A DNA stretch of 64,000 nucleotides from Saprospiraceae bacterium (GCA_020631235.1 JAHDHQ010000001.1:113858-177857); one strand, 5' to 3'. Counted from the first letter of the stretch, positions 38,976 to 50,040 are shown. The notes: a model not told the origin generated them from the sequence alone. Numbers and translations are program-made.

Positions 38976-39317
38976 ATGAATCTGAATAAACCAGTTGAAA
39001 TAAAATTGCTAAAAGAAGCGATCTCATATTTCGATGAATGTCCTGAAAAGATTCAAATCAAATTTATTTTGGCATTTGACAAAACTTCGATTGGTTTGAA
39101 AGGCAAATGGTTCAAATCAATTGGTGATAAAATCCGGGAATTCAAACTTAGAGATAATGAAAAATTTTACAGAATCTTCGCATTCTGGGACAAATCTCAA
39201 AACCCAAATACTCTCATTGTTTTGACTCATGGTATGAATAAAAAATCAAACAAAACACCTTCAAAGGAGAAATCTAAGGCAATAAAATTGCTGAAACTGT
39301 ATTTCAAAAACAAGTAA
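38976..39317 (+). CDS. HigB/RelE-like toxin (phage Gp49 family)
   Basis: 113 aa. The ParE/RelE-type beta-sheet pattern is visible: an IREFKLRDNEKFYRIFAFWD core (basic residues with a Tyr), TLIVLTHGMNKKSNKTP, and the C-terminal Lys-rich helix. This matches the Gp49/HigB branch, in which the toxin gene precedes the antitoxin. Members cleave mRNA at the ribosome. The HTH antitoxin gene follows after 2 nt. Family placement is good; the exact target is inferred. Confidence 0.78.
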   Translation: MNLNKPVEIKLLKEAISYFDECPEKIQIKFILAFDKTSIGLKGKWFKSIGDKIREFKLRDNEKFYRIFAFWDKSQNPNTLIVLTHGMNKKSNKTPSKEKSKAIKLLKLYFKNK

Positions 39318-39319
39318 GA

Positions 39320-39619
39320 ATGAATTTAAATGAACTAAAAAATACTTATTTAGGTGAAAGAGGAACTCAAAAAAGAGAAATATATGAACAAGAGTTAAGA
39401 GTTCAAATTTTAGCTGAAAGAATCAAGCAGTTAAGAAAAGATAGAAAGTTAACACAAGCTCAATTAGGCAAACTAGTTGGTGTCCAAAGAGCTCAAATAT
39501 CAAAACTTGAAAATGGAATGTCAAATGTTACAATTGGCACAGTAATCAAGCTTATGAATGCTCTCAATGCTCAAATCAATTTTTCAATTTATAAAGAAGA
39601 AGAACTTATAACATCGTAG
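39320..39619 (+). CDS. HigA-like XRE antitoxin
   Basis: 99 aa. An N-terminal dimer/arm region is followed by an XRE helix-turn-helix: LAERIKQLRKDRKLTQAQLGKLVGVQRAQISKLENG (shown in part), about residues 33-80. It follows the toxin gene by 2 nt, the toxin-first order typical of higBA. It probably neutralises the toxin and represses the pair. The gap after it holds nothing I can support. Confidence 0.78.
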   Translation: MNLNELKNTYLGERGTQKREIYEQELRVQILAERIKQLRKDRKLTQAQLGKLVGVQRAQISKLENGMSNVTIGTVIKLMNALNAQINFSIYKEEELITS

Positions 39620-39684
39620 GACGTTATCTCACAATAGGTAATCTCAGTATATCTGTTCGTACCTTACAGAGACGCTGGATACCA

Positions 39685-40362
39685 TTATCCGTTTTTTATT
39701 TCTCTTCTGATTTTTTCCGGTAAGTCCTCCCATTTTCTACGCTGAACATAATACTTTACCGGGATAACAATAAAGCCTATTTTTATTGCATAATAAATCC
39801 AAGGGAATATTGCATTTATTATGGTAATCACATTAACCATTTGTTTGTCCCCAAATCTACCTAAGTTAGGAATCAATACATTAGGCAATCCAAGTATAAC
39901 AAACTCTATTATCAGAAAAACGATCAGTCCCAAAATCAGCAACGCAGCCGTTTTTAAAAGATGAAAATCTGCCAGTTTTATATAGATCAAAGTGCCGATG
40001 CCAGCAGCTAGACTATATAAAGACTGATTATAATTATTACCATTTAGAATAAACGACAGAACTAAAAGGATCGAGCCTAGAATAATAAAAGCTATACCTA
40101 CAGTAGTTAAATTACCAAAAGTGCTTTCGAGTTCTTGTTTCAGGTAGCTCGCATCAATCACTCTTCTTTTGTGTATTAAGCTTGCCTGATCATGAGGTTT
40201 ATCAGTGTTCTGCACTTGACTAAAAACTCGACTTGATATCCAGACTCTGTCTTCTTCACTGGAAGCTTTTTCTTTAATCCACTTATAGATATCACCAGGA
40301 CTCCAACCATTTTTTAGCAATTCTTTGGCCGAATGCAGTAGTTTTTCATTGGTAGAATTCAT
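39685..40362 (-). CDS. multi-pass membrane protein of unknown function
   Basis: 225 aa. The soluble N-terminus (about 1-80) resembles a short helical domain (ELLKNGWSPGDIYKWI). Four hydrophobic helices follow (about 87-110, 117-130, 137-155 and 180-205), with a basic C-terminus. No family motif is recognised. It lies 46 nt after the RDD-family gene on the same strand and is probably co-transcribed with it. Confidence 0.65.
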   Translation of the reverse strand: MNSTNEKLLHSAKELLKNGWSPGDIYKWIKEKASSEEDRVWISSRVFSQVQNTDKPHDQASLIHKRRVIDASYLKQELESTFGNLTTVGIAFIILGSILLVLSFILNGNNYNQSLYSLAAGIGTLIYIKLADFHLLKTAALLILGLIVFLIIEFVILGLPNVLIPNLGRFGDKQMVNVITIINAIFPWIYYAIKIGFIVIPVKYYVQRRKWEDLPEKIRREIKNG

Positions 40363-40408
40363 CCTTCATTCATTTATTTTACCGTGTGATCTCATGACTC
40401 AAAGCTTA

Positions 40409-40900
40409 TTATAACTCCACGCCATTCCAATCTACATCTTCAATTACTTTGGTTTTAGAAATCGAATCATGCCAACCATTGTCTCCAAAAAATGAAAACT
40501 GTTCGAATGGAATAATTCTCCCAAAACTTCTAGCTAAGGCATTTGTGATGCTAAGTTGTCTATTCCCTTCTGTAACCGCTCTTGTTCGAGTAACATATTT
40601 ACCTATAGATTTGCCTTTAAGTAAATACTCCATAGCGGTATAATAGCTTATCAACAGTAAAGCAGATATTAAATAATCTAAGGCCCGACTCCCTGATAAG
40701 GTATCGCTATCATTGACTAAGCCGTAACTTGTTTCTACTAATAACGCATAGCACACACCGATTAAAATTGCAAAAGCATAAAATCCTAGTAGATCAACGA
40801 TATAATTTATAAACCGCTTTTCCTTAGAAGCTCTTTTAAAGTTAATACTATTTGACTCTAATATTGAAGGTGTGTCTAGAATTCGGTCTTGATTTTCCAT
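40409..40900 (-). CDS. RDD-family membrane protein
   Basis: 163 aa with two or three transmembrane helices. The hallmarks of the RDD family are present: an arginine and Asp at the start of the domain (RFINYIVDLLGF), and GKSIGKYVTRTRAVTEGN near the second half. RDD proteins are small membrane proteins of mostly unknown or transport function. It is the upstream member of the pair with the 39685 gene. Confidence 0.82.
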   Translation of the reverse strand: MENQDRILDTPSILESNSINFKRASKEKRFINYIVDLLGFYAFAILIGVCYALLVETSYGLVNDSDTLSGSRALDYLISALLLISYYTAMEYLLKGKSIGKYVTRTRAVTEGNRQLSITNALARSFGRIIPFEQFSFFGDNGWHDSISKTKVIEDVDWNGVEL

Positions 40901-41012
40901 GTATTTAAGTTATTCTATCATAGATTATGATTACTTAAGATATAAAATATACATCAACTTAACTACTTTACCTCTTTCAAAATTTCGTGTTATTAATGCT
41001 TTTCCAACATAA

Positions 41013-41047
41013 AAAAGACCAAATCAATCTGTATGATTTGGTCTTTT
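41013..41047 (-). terminator. intrinsic terminator of the giant minus-strand gene
   Basis: A perfect 14-bp stem (AAAAGACCAAATCA / TGATTTGGTCTTTT) with a 7-nt loop. On the minus strand it is followed by a T run. It lies 28 nt after the stop of the 2940-aa gene. Confidence 0.88.
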
Positions 41048-41074
41048 AAAACAAGGCTTTTTTAATGATAGTGC

Positions 41075-44000
41075 TTAATCATTATGAATGATTAAGCTTT
41101 CCTGATATATTATTCCTTTTGTCTTTATTCTACACTGATAAACACCAGGAATAACATCTAAATCAAGCGATAATTGTTGCTTACCAAGTATCATTTGCTC
41201 ATTGATGGTAAGGGATTTAACCAAGGCTCCTTTACTATCTAACAATTCGATGTTTAAGCGCTCTGTATCTTCAACCAAGTCAAATTCTAATATTACTTGC
41301 CCATTGGATGGATTTGGGTAAATTAACAATTGCTCAAAAGTTTCTGCCGGTGTTTGCGCCGAGACAATTTGAGTGTAGCTGTTGCTGACATGATTTACAC
41401 CTTTTACTCGATAGTAATACATTTTCGAAGCTTTTATTTCCTTATCCATAAAGGTGTATTCTTGTTGAATATCCTTAGCTACTGTGCCTATTGATTCAAA
41501 TTTAATAGCATCTTCACTTCGTTCTATTTCGAAATATTCAATGGCATGTTGATCCGCCAAGGTCCAATCCACATTAATAGATTCATTTTTGTACTGAGCG
41601 GTAATCGATTGCCAAAGAATTGGGACAACTATGTTAATTAAACCTACATCTACATTGGAAATAATAGAACCCGATTCTAGAGTATAATTATCTGAAGTGT
41701 TTTCTCCAAAACTCATATCGATATCGTTATCGATTGAATCATCGCCTAAATTCGCTCCAGTAATACTATAACCTTCTGGTGGATGTACCTTAATATAGAC
41801 TTCTCGACAACGCTGATTATTAAAAATATAATTACCTTCTTTATCAGTAGTGGTTGTGGCTAATAAGTTTCCAAATACATCATACAAATCAATAGTAACA
41901 TCTGCTAAAGAGGCTTCTGAAAATTCTCGTATACCATCATAATTTTCGTCTAACCAAACCTTTCCTTCGATGATGGCTTCTTCGAAAAATCCTGCATCAA
42001 TATCCAATAAGCTTTCGCCACTCAACATCTGATAAGAGGCCGTTGTATTTTCTCCATTTGTTTCATCTATATCTGAATCGGAAACTTCTAAACCTTCATG
42101 TTCTTTCACAGCAACCATCCCGTCAGGAATACCACGATATTGAACATAAAAATCACCTGGAGGCACACATAATTGCCAGTATCCATCTTCACCATTAGCT
42201 GGATTAACATCAGAAAATGTATCATCCCAAAGAATGTATTCTCCTTCAAACCAATAATATACTTCGACTTGTATTCCATTTATTCCCGATTCGAAACTTT
42301 CGAAAGAACTGTTTCCATTTTCGTCATACCAGATTTTATCGCCTAAGCTGATACACCGATAAAAACCAGCATCCCAAGAAGTATTTGTAGATCCTAATGC
42401 TACTTCTGCCATCATCGTTGTTCCATTACCATTTGCATTATCAATATCACTATCCATCTCATCATCTCCTGCTTGGTTAGCGAAAGTGATATCAAAATTT
42501 GATGAGTAAAAACGAAGATAATATTCACCTGGATATAGTCCATCAAAAAGATATCGACCTTGATCATCTGTATACTCAGTAGCCACGAATGCAGCATCGG
42601 CATCATAGATTTCTACTCGTACACCTTCAATTCTTGGTTCGCCTGTGTCTTGTACTCCATTTCCATCCATGTCTTCCCAAACATCTCCACCCAACGCAGC
42701 TAAATCTATTAAGGCCGCATCTATATCAAGCTTATTGGAACCAGAAATGGTAAAACAACTTGTATAACCATTTAGCTGAGCATCATTGTTTGATGTTGTT
42801 TGGGTAGCATCCATAATTTTAGAAAATCCAATATTGTCAAATCCAAGTTTATTAAATTGAATTCGGTAATCCCCATTTTCTATCTCACTAAATAAATAGT
42901 TACCATTTTGATCAGTATTTGTAGATTTTACAAAACTACCATCACAATTAAAAAGTCTAACTTCCATGCCTTCAATGCCTGGTTCGCCTGAATCTTGAAG
43001 TCCATTATTATTTAGGTCATTCCAAACAAAATCACCGATTTCGTTATAGCAAAAATCAGCCATCTCACAGCAGTCTATGTCTTCTTCTATAACGAGCATA
43101 CTTTCACAGTCATTAGCATCTTTCACACTTAAAATATACACGCCTGGCAGGACATCCACTAAATCTTTATCATCAGATTCGAAACCATTAGGACCTTCCC
43201 ACCAATAGCTTATAGGCTCTGTCCCATCCGTGACACTTGCCGACATACTTATCAAATCAACACCCACACATTCTGTATCAACAGAAACAACCGGTCCACC
43301 ATTGCTAGAGATAAGTTGCATAGCCCTAGTTTCACAATCATCTTCATCTTTAACGACAATATCATAAGCTCCAGGAGATAAATCCGTAAATAATGGCTCT
43401 TCTTGAAAGCTCACACCATTATCAATACTGTACTGTAATATGCTGCTTTCATTCTTTGGTGTAGCAAGAATATTTATGGTTCCATTATTTGCTCCACAAG
43501 CTGCATCTGTTACTGAAATATTACTAATCACCATTTCGGCTGCTGGGAGAATGGTAACAAAACATTCCGCTGTACATGCTTCGGCATCTAAGACAAGAAT
43601 TGAATAATCTCCAGCCATCAGATTGGTTGCGATTGCACTTTCTAAAGCTGAGTCATGGTCCCACTCATAACTGTATGGCGCAGCCCCTCCTTCTGGTGAA
43701 ATTTGGATACTGCCGAAATCACCTACACAGACAGGTGAAGTCAAGGATAAATTACAAAATCCCGTATTATCACAACATTCATCATTTGTGATCATGTCCA
43801 TGGTCTGACAATCGTTGGCATCCTTTACCGTAATAATATATGTTCCAACAAGCACATCCATTAAGTCTTCTGTATCGTAGTTTGTACCATCAGGTCCTAT
43901 CCATTCTATGGTGTATGGGCTCGTTCCCCCACTAATGCTTGCTTCCAGATCAATATTTGCCCCATTGCACGAAGACGCAAGGCTTACCACAGGGCCTTCG

Positions 44001-47000
44001 ACATCAGAAATCATCAGTGTTTTTTCAAGCGAACAACCATCTGAATCTAGTATAACTACAGGGTAATTACCTGCTGTTAAATTCTCAAAAAATGGGCTTT
44101 CTTGGAAGTTTGTACCGGCATCTATGCTATACGTCAATGTAGAAGTGTTATCCTTTGGTGTGGCTATTATTTGAGCACTACCATTAGCCATTCCACAAGT
44201 GGATGGTGTAATAATCGGGTCTTCAACATTTATTTTTGCGACGGGCTCAATAGTAGCCATGCATGCTGCTTCACAATTTTGAGCATCTGTAATGGTGAAG
44301 TGATAATTCCCTGCCACTAAATTAGTGGCTGTCATATCTTCTAAATTTGCGTCATGATCCCAGCTATATGTGTAGGGTTCTTCACCGCCTTCCGGCATTA
44401 AAGAAATACTACCTGGCTCTGCAAAACACACCGGTTGATTAATCGTCATATTGCAAAAATTAGAGGTCTCACAACATTGGTCAATAATCACTGATTCCAT
44501 GGCTTGACAATCATTAGCATCTTTAACACTTACAGTGTATGCACCTACGGGAACATTGCTTAAGTCTTCTGTATCATACTCTTGGTTGTCTGGCCCAAGC
44601 CAAGCAATTGTATAAGGCATCACTCCACCTGAAATGCTTAAATTAATATCCATATTAGCACCATTGCATGATGGTTCAACTTGTAAACTAGGACTTCCTT
44701 CATCCGAAATCGATACCATCTCTGACGCTTGACACCCATCCTCATCTTGTACTAGAATGGAGTAAGCACCTGCAGCAACATTGGCAAAAATATTACTCGT
44801 CTCAAAACTAGCACCTCCATCGATGCTGTAACTCAGTGTGCTATTAATCCCCGCATCTTTAGGTGTGGCTTCGATGATGATACTTCCATTATTTTCTCCA
44901 CAGGTAGAAGCTGTAGTTTGTATTTGTTCAATGCTGATACTCGCTACTGAAGTTATGTTAATCGAGCAAATAGTCATACAAGCATTTGCATCGCTGATCG
45001 TTATTGTATAATCTCCACTCACTAGATCATCTGCCCATGAACTAGTGTAGCTGGCATCATGACTCCAAGTATAATCAAAAGGTGCCGCTCCGCCACTAGG
45101 ATTTAGGCTAACATATGCCAAGTCATCTGCACAAATCGGCTGAGTAAGCGTCATATTACAGAAATTGCTAGGATCACAACAATCATCTTTAGTGATCATT
45201 TCACTCGCTTGACATCCGTTATCATCGCGTACACTTAATAGGTAGGTACCCGCTGGAACATTGGCTATATTTTGAGTATCATAAGTCACATCATCTGGTC
45301 CAAGCCATTCAAATGTGTATGGCATTTGACCTCCATTTACTTCGGCATCTATTTCGATCAGGCCTGCTTCTAAACAACTGGCTGATAAAACTATGCTAGG
45401 TGCTCCATCATCAGACACCATGATTATCTCCGTCGCATTACAACCGTCCATATCTTGCACAAGGATGTTGTATGTACCTGCAGCTACATTGGTAAATATA
45501 TTACTGGCCTGAAAGCTAGATCCTCCATCGATGCTATAGGATAACATACTGTTTGCATTTGCATCTTTAGGGACGGCTGTCACCTCGATGACTCCATTAG
45601 TCTCTCCACAAGATGAGGCTTGAGTATTTATTTGTTCAATGTTGATTATCGCCACTGAGTTTATGCTAAATGAACAAACAGACTCACAAGCGGCATTATC
45701 CGTTATGGTTACTGTATAATCACCACTTTCGAGGTTGGCCCAGTCACTATCATAGGCAGTGTCATGGCTCCAAGTAAAAAGGTATGGTGCTTCTCCTCCT
45801 TCAGGATTAAAACTTATATAGCCAAGATCTCCAGCACAAAGTGGCTGATTAATCGTACGATTGCAAAACTCTGTCGTTTCACAGCAATCCTCCTTAATAA
45901 TCATCGCACTGCCTTGACACGCATTAGCATCTTTAACAGTGAGCATGTAGGATCCTTGAGGCACTCCCATTAGATCTTTGGTAGTATAAACTTCATCATT
46001 TGGACCTGTCCACTCGTATGCAAATGGTTCGACTCCGCCGGTTAATACAGCTTCTAATATTAAACTGAGTCCATCACATTTTGCCGCAATATCTACTTGT
46101 GGGCCTTCCTCATCAGAGATCATTGCCATTTCATCAGTCATGCAATCATCTTCATCTCTAACGACAATAATATAATTCCCTGCTGCTAGATTATCAAAAC
46201 TATTATCAGAGGAGAAAGTCACTCCTCCATCGATACTGTAACTTAAAGTGCTACTAGGATTTGCATCCTTAGCTTGTGCCTCGATCGTCAGGCTCCCCGT
46301 AGTTTGACCACAGCCTGTATTTTTGACTATGATATTACTGATTATAATTGGGGCTACACTGAGTATGGATGCACTACATTCTGCTGCACAGCCATTAGCA
46401 TCGGTGATTGTATAAAAGTAATTTCCTGGGTCTAACTCTAATGCTGCATCTTCTTTTAAATCAGGGTCGTGACTCCATACATAATCAAATGGATACACTG
46501 CGCCGACGGGTCCTGCAATAATAGTACCTGTACCATCAGCACATACCGGTTGTCCTATGGCTTTATTGCAATAATTAATGGTATTACAACAATCTTCTCT
46601 AGTGATCATATCTGAGGTTTGGCAGCCATTCGCATCTTTTACTGTTAATTGGTAAGTCCCTTCTGGTACTCCATCTAATTTATCGGTACTGTATTCAGTC
46701 CCATCCGGTCCAATCCATAGGTAACTATACGGGCTGAGTCCACCGGACACATTGGCTATAACATCAATAATAGCCGTTCCTGCACATGCCGCAACTAATG
46801 ATAGACTAGGACTCCCGTCATCTGATAACATGATCATTTCAGTAGCCATGCATCCATCAGCATCAAGAATGACTATCTCATAAGTGCCCGCAGCTAAATT
46901 TTCGAATAAAGAAGAAGACTGATAGCTATCTCCACCATCGATACTGTAACTTAGATCAGTGGGAGGATCATCATTTTTTGGTGTGGCTGAAACTCTAATC

Positions 47001-49897
47001 GAACCATTACTTTCTAAACATGTGGATGGAGTCGTTTGTATTTCATCTATGGTAATAGACGCTCCAGGTAAAACCGTAAGCTCACATACTGCCATACATC
47101 CATTATCATCTTGCACGGTAATGGAGTAATCTGCTGGAGTGAGATCAGTAGCTATAGGCCCTTCATAACTCAAATCATGACTCCAAGTAAAATCATATGG
47201 CGGTAAACCTCCATACGAGGTTAGACTGATTACTCCTAGATCAGTATCACAAACAGGGTCTATACTGGCTATATTACAAAAATTTGTCGTTACACAACAA
47301 TCTTCTAAGGTGATCATATCCATACTGACACAAGCATTAGCATCCGTAACTTTTAACATGTAGCTACCTTCTGGTACTGCTGTTAAATTTTGCATATCAT
47401 ACATGCTCCCATCCGGTCCAGTCCACTCGATTAAATAGGGCTCTTGTCCACCTGTAATGGCGGCTAAAACATCTATTTTTGCTGTACCATTGCATGCAGC
47501 AGCCAAACTGATAAAAGCTCCATTTTCATCAGATACCTGAGCCATAGCTCTGACTGTACAGCCATCTGCATCCCTGACGACTATTTCGTAGTTATCAGCC
47601 AATAAACCTGTGAACATTGGGTTTTCTTGGAAGGTATCTCCATTATCGATGCTATAACTAAGTAAACTGTTAGACTCCGCATCTTTTGGTTGAGCTACGA
47701 TTTCCAAGGCACCGTTGTTTTCACTACAAGTAGCATTAGTCACTAAAATATCCGTAATCTCTATTTGCCTAGTCTCTATGACTTCAAAATCACAACTTGT
47801 GCTTAATCCATTCATGTCTTCAATGAACACTGTATATAGACCAGCTCCTAAGTCAGTTGCCACTGCTTGATTAAGGCTCGCATCATGCGACCAAGCATAG
47901 GAGTATGGTGCTTCCCCATCCAGCACACTCACCGTAATAGAGGCGTCATTGGACATAAAACAAGTGGGTGGCGAAACTTCACCAGTGCAAGTCAATCCAT
48001 CAACTATCTCGCCTATCGGGATTAGTACTGGAATAGGTCTGAACCTAAAGGTTTCTGTACTTGCATCATACACTTCTGTGATATCGTTAATAGGAGATAA
48101 ATCGGTCACGGTAGCACTTCCATCTGTGGTAATATTATTATCTAAATAGTACCAATCTCTTGCAGCATCTACCTCATAGCTTGTCCCATTAAAATTTAGG
48201 TCTAATTCAATGTCTGACTTTGTAATACCATCGATAGTTGTCCAATCCAAATTGTTGACATTTTCTGCAAGCCAACCAACCAAATAGACTGGTTCTCCAC
48301 TTGCATCTTCCAAGGCATAAGCATATTCTTCCTGAGCTGTTTCGACGATAGCATAATTAAACTTTAAGTCGCCTGTCAGTTCGACAAATTTGTGGACCGC
48401 TTCTTTACTTTCTTTTTGGGCTACAGAGCCATCGTTTAATCGATCCCAAAGTCCACTGCTGTGGTAGGCAAAATCACAAGGGCTCGCATAATTATCTATG
48501 GCTTCATAAGCTTCTGCACGGTGCACACCATTCCTTGCTGCCATCAAGGTAGCTCGTATAATGTACAAGCCTTGAGCTTCTTCTCCTACTCCTGTCACAT
48601 TGAGGTCTCCACACTCAGGCACTTCAGAATCCCATCCAAACTCAGATACATACAAATGCTGGGATCCAGCAGGCATGTTTTCATTACTCCAACTCCAAGC
48701 ATTTTTAACAAATAAGTATTTTGATTCGCCTACGTTAGCAGCGCTCGTTTTTTCCGGCTCTGCGATTAGTCGCTGGTTATAAAACCCTGTGCCTTCATCT
48801 GCCAAATCATTAGAATATGGATGTAAATTGGTCCCATGCAGGTAACATTTTTTGTCCAATGGAATCCTAGTACCTTGGTAGTCTTTCCAATCTAAATAAT
48901 TAAAACTTACCGGATTACTATTTTCAAGGTGGTGTGCTTGATAAGCTGCGGGTATGAGTAACAATTTATTACTTGGGTCCGAATCATAGTACTCTTCGAT
49001 ACCTTGAATCATGCCATCGATGACTGCGTGATAGACATCTGCATCATATGCCCATGGTTCGTTACCAACCTCTAAGACTTCGACTAGTTTTATACAGCTA
49101 GTACAATCACTGGCTTTTGGTGCATACGTGCGAGCAAACATCATGGCATACGCACGTCCTGCTTCGAATCGCTGATCATAATTTACACCCCAATCAGATG
49201 GTGTCCACCATTGTGAAGGAAAGCTATAATCAGACTGAATATCTTGCGGGAAATTTGCCGGCACTACCGTTAATGAAATATGCGAAGGCTCTTGAAACTC
49301 ATTATATACGGAAACGGCATGGTGAAAATTCTGATTTAAGTAATTTGTATATACGTTGTATACAGATAATAATGGCTCTTCCATCATTTGATTTGCAGTG
49401 GAATCATAGTAAACCATTTTATCTCCGGGTTGTACGTTGTTACGTACTAGCGGCACCCCATTTAAATCTACTGCTAATTTCAGTCTGTTTCTATCTTTAT
49501 AAGGAGTAAATATTCGATAAGAAGATGGATCTCCTGGTTGCGGTTCGCCTACCCCATCATCCCAGTAATCTTTGTTTTGAAACTGAAATAAACGTGCATG
49601 TGAGAACATGTCGGTCAGGTTTTCCATTTGATGGAAGCTATTTTCGTTTCCTTTGAGGAGATTTACTCCTAGCATTTCATGTATGGTAGGTACTTCTCGA
49701 CCATTTGCGTAAACGCTGGCTTGATCTTGCGGAACTACGATATTACTCGGTTCGCCGATTACTCCCAAAGTTACATCTGCGGGTGCTGGAACACAAGGTG
49801 CTTGTTGGCCAATGCCGTTTATAGACATTATTAAAAGACTAGCAGTCAACAGCATGGAAAATCCATGTATGTATTTATTCATGACAGGGTATTTCAT
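41075..49897 (-). CDS. 2940-aa T9SS protein: glycosidase-like domain, seven long repeats, SdrD-like and CTD
   Basis: Signal peptide (about 1-30). Residues about 60-560 look like a clan GH-A TIM barrel: GNEPW with probable acid/base Glu280 and YVSEFGWDSE with probable nucleophile Glu419, so a retaining glycosidase is likely. From about 640 to 2285 there are seven copies of a ~235-aa unit (pattern CC...FCN....PVC, then GG..PY.Y.WSHD, STCG..NG, YSID.G, DANDCQ). Four SdrD-B-like domains follow (GDFVWNDLNNNG, GGDVWEDMDGNG, LGDKIWYDENGN, EGKVWLDENYDG), then an Fn3-like segment and the T9SS sorting domain (LLIYPNPSNGQ). Probably an enzyme-adhesin acting on an external polysaccharide. The substrate is unknown. 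Confidence 0.85.
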   Translation of the reverse strand: MKYPVMNKYIHGFSMLLTASLLIMSINGIGQQAPCVPAPADVTLGVIGEPSNIVVPQDQASVYANGREVPTIHEMLGVNLLKGNENSFHQMENLTDMFSHARLFQFQNKDYWDDGVGEPQPGDPSSYRIFTPYKDRNRLKLAVDLNGVPLVRNNVQPGDKMVYYDSTANQMMEEPLLSVYNVYTNYLNQNFHHAVSVYNEFQEPSHISLTVVPANFPQDIQSDYSFPSQWWTPSDWGVNYDQRFEAGRAYAMMFARTYAPKASDCTSCIKLVEVLEVGNEPWAYDADVYHAVIDGMIQGIEEYYDSDPSNKLLLIPAAYQAHHLENSNPVSFNYLDWKDYQGTRIPLDKKCYLHGTNLHPYSNDLADEGTGFYNQRLIAEPEKTSAANVGESKYLFVKNAWSWSNENMPAGSQHLYVSEFGWDSEVPECGDLNVTGVGEEAQGLYIIRATLMAARNGVHRAEAYEAIDNYASPCDFAYHSSGLWDRLNDGSVAQKESKEAVHKFVELTGDLKFNYAIVETAQEEYAYALEDASGEPVYLVGWLAENVNNLDWTTIDGITKSDIELDLNFNGTSYEVDAARDWYYLDNNITTDGSATVTDLSPINDITEVYDASTETFRFRPIPVLIPIGEIVDGLTCTGEVSPPTCFMSNDASITVSVLDGEAPYSYAWSHDASLNQAVATDLGAGLYTVFIEDMNGLSTSCDFEVIETRQIEITDILVTNATCSENNGALEIVAQPKDAESNSLLSYSIDNGDTFQENPMFTGLLADNYEIVVRDADGCTVRAMAQVSDENGAFISLAAACNGTAKIDVLAAITGGQEPYLIEWTGPDGSMYDMQNLTAVPEGSYMLKVTDANACVSMDMITLEDCCVTTNFCNIASIDPVCDTDLGVISLTSYGGLPPYDFTWSHDLSYEGPIATDLTPADYSITVQDDNGCMAVCELTVLPGASITIDEIQTTPSTCLESNGSIRVSATPKNDDPPTDLSYSIDGGDSYQSSSLFENLAAGTYEIVILDADGCMATEMIMLSDDGSPSLSLVAACAGTAIIDVIANVSGGLSPYSYLWIGPDGTEYSTDKLDGVPEGTYQLTVKDANGCQTSDMITREDCCNTINYCNKAIGQPVCADGTGTIIAGPVGAVYPFDYVWSHDPDLKEDAALELDPGNYFYTITDANGCAAECSASILSVAPIIISNIIVKNTGCGQTTGSLTIEAQAKDANPSSTLSYSIDGGVTFSSDNSFDNLAAGNYIIVVRDEDDCMTDEMAMISDEEGPQVDIAAKCDGLSLILEAVLTGGVEPFAYEWTGPNDEVYTTKDLMGVPQGSYMLTVKDANACQGSAMIIKEDCCETTEFCNRTINQPLCAGDLGYISFNPEGGEAPYLFTWSHDTAYDSDWANLESGDYTVTITDNAACESVCSFSINSVAIINIEQINTQASSCGETNGVIEVTAVPKDANANSMLSYSIDGGSSFQASNIFTNVAAGTYNILVQDMDGCNATEIIMVSDDGAPSIVLSASCLEAGLIEIDAEVNGGQMPYTFEWLGPDDVTYDTQNIANVPAGTYLLSVRDDNGCQASEMITKDDCCDPSNFCNMTLTQPICADDLAYVSLNPSGGAAPFDYTWSHDASYTSSWADDLVSGDYTITISDANACMTICSINITSVASISIEQIQTTASTCGENNGSIIIEATPKDAGINSTLSYSIDGGASFETSNIFANVAAGAYSILVQDEDGCQASEMVSISDEGSPSLQVEPSCNGANMDINLSISGGVMPYTIAWLGPDNQEYDTEDLSNVPVGAYTVSVKDANDCQAMESVIIDQCCETSNFCNMTINQPVCFAEPGSISLMPEGGEEPYTYSWDHDANLEDMTATNLVAGNYHFTITDAQNCEAACMATIEPVAKINVEDPIITPSTCGMANGSAQIIATPKDNTSTLTYSIDAGTNFQESPFFENLTAGNYPVVILDSDGCSLEKTLMISDVEGPVVSLASSCNGANIDLEASISGGTSPYTIEWIGPDGTNYDTEDLMDVLVGTYIITVKDANDCQTMDMITNDECCDNTGFCNLSLTSPVCVGDFGSIQISPEGGAAPYSYEWDHDSALESAIATNLMAGDYSILVLDAEACTAECFVTILPAAEMVISNISVTDAACGANNGTINILATPKNESSILQYSIDNGVSFQEEPLFTDLSPGAYDIVVKDEDDCETRAMQLISSNGGPVVSVDTECVGVDLISMSASVTDGTEPISYWWEGPNGFESDDKDLVDVLPGVYILSVKDANDCESMLVIEEDIDCCEMADFCYNEIGDFVWNDLNNNGLQDSGEPGIEGMEVRLFNCDGSFVKSTNTDQNGNYLFSEIENGDYRIQFNKLGFDNIGFSKIMDATQTTSNNDAQLNGYTSCFTISGSNKLDIDAALIDLAALGGDVWEDMDGNGVQDTGEPRIEGVRVEIYDADAAFVATEYTDDQGRYLFDGLYPGEYYLRFYSSNFDITFANQAGDDEMDSDIDNANGNGTTMMAEVALGSTNTSWDAGFYRCISLGDKIWYDENGNSSFESFESGINGIQVEVYYWFEGEYILWDDTFSDVNPANGEDGYWQLCVPPGDFYVQYRGIPDGMVAVKEHEGLEVSDSDIDETNGENTTASYQMLSGESLLDIDAGFFEEAIIEGKVWLDENYDGIREFSEASLADVTIDLYDVFGNLLATTTTDKEGNYIFNNQRCREVYIKVHPPEGYSITGANLGDDSIDNDIDMSFGENTSDNYTLESGSIISNVDVGLINIVVPILWQSITAQYKNESINVDWTLADQHAIEYFEIERSEDAIKFESIGTVAKDIQQEYTFMDKEIKASKMYYYRVKGVNHVSNSYTQIVSAQTPAETFEQLLIYPNPSNGQVILEFDLVEDTERLNIELLDSKGALVKSLTINEQMILGKQQLSLDLDVIPGVYQCRIKTKGIIYQESLIIHND
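43047..47980 (-). repeat. seven ~705-bp coding repeats inside the giant gene
   Basis: The CC..FC(N/Y) junctions fall near 47277, 46564, 45858, 45148, 44450, 43750 and 43047, giving spacings of 713, 706, 710, 698, 700 and 703 bp. The first unit starts near 47980. Each unit pairs one SprB-like subdomain with one related one. Several stretches are close in sequence between copies, so recombination or copy-number change is possible. Confidence 0.8.
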
Positions 49898-50040
49898 TTT
49901 TACAATCTAGTTAGGTACTATGATCATCTCAAAATGAAATATGAGTAGGTCTTAGACGATAAAGGTATGGAATGTTTTACATATATAAAAATGTTTAATG
50001 TGTTATTTTTATAGATGCATATTCTGAGAGTAAAGGTTTG

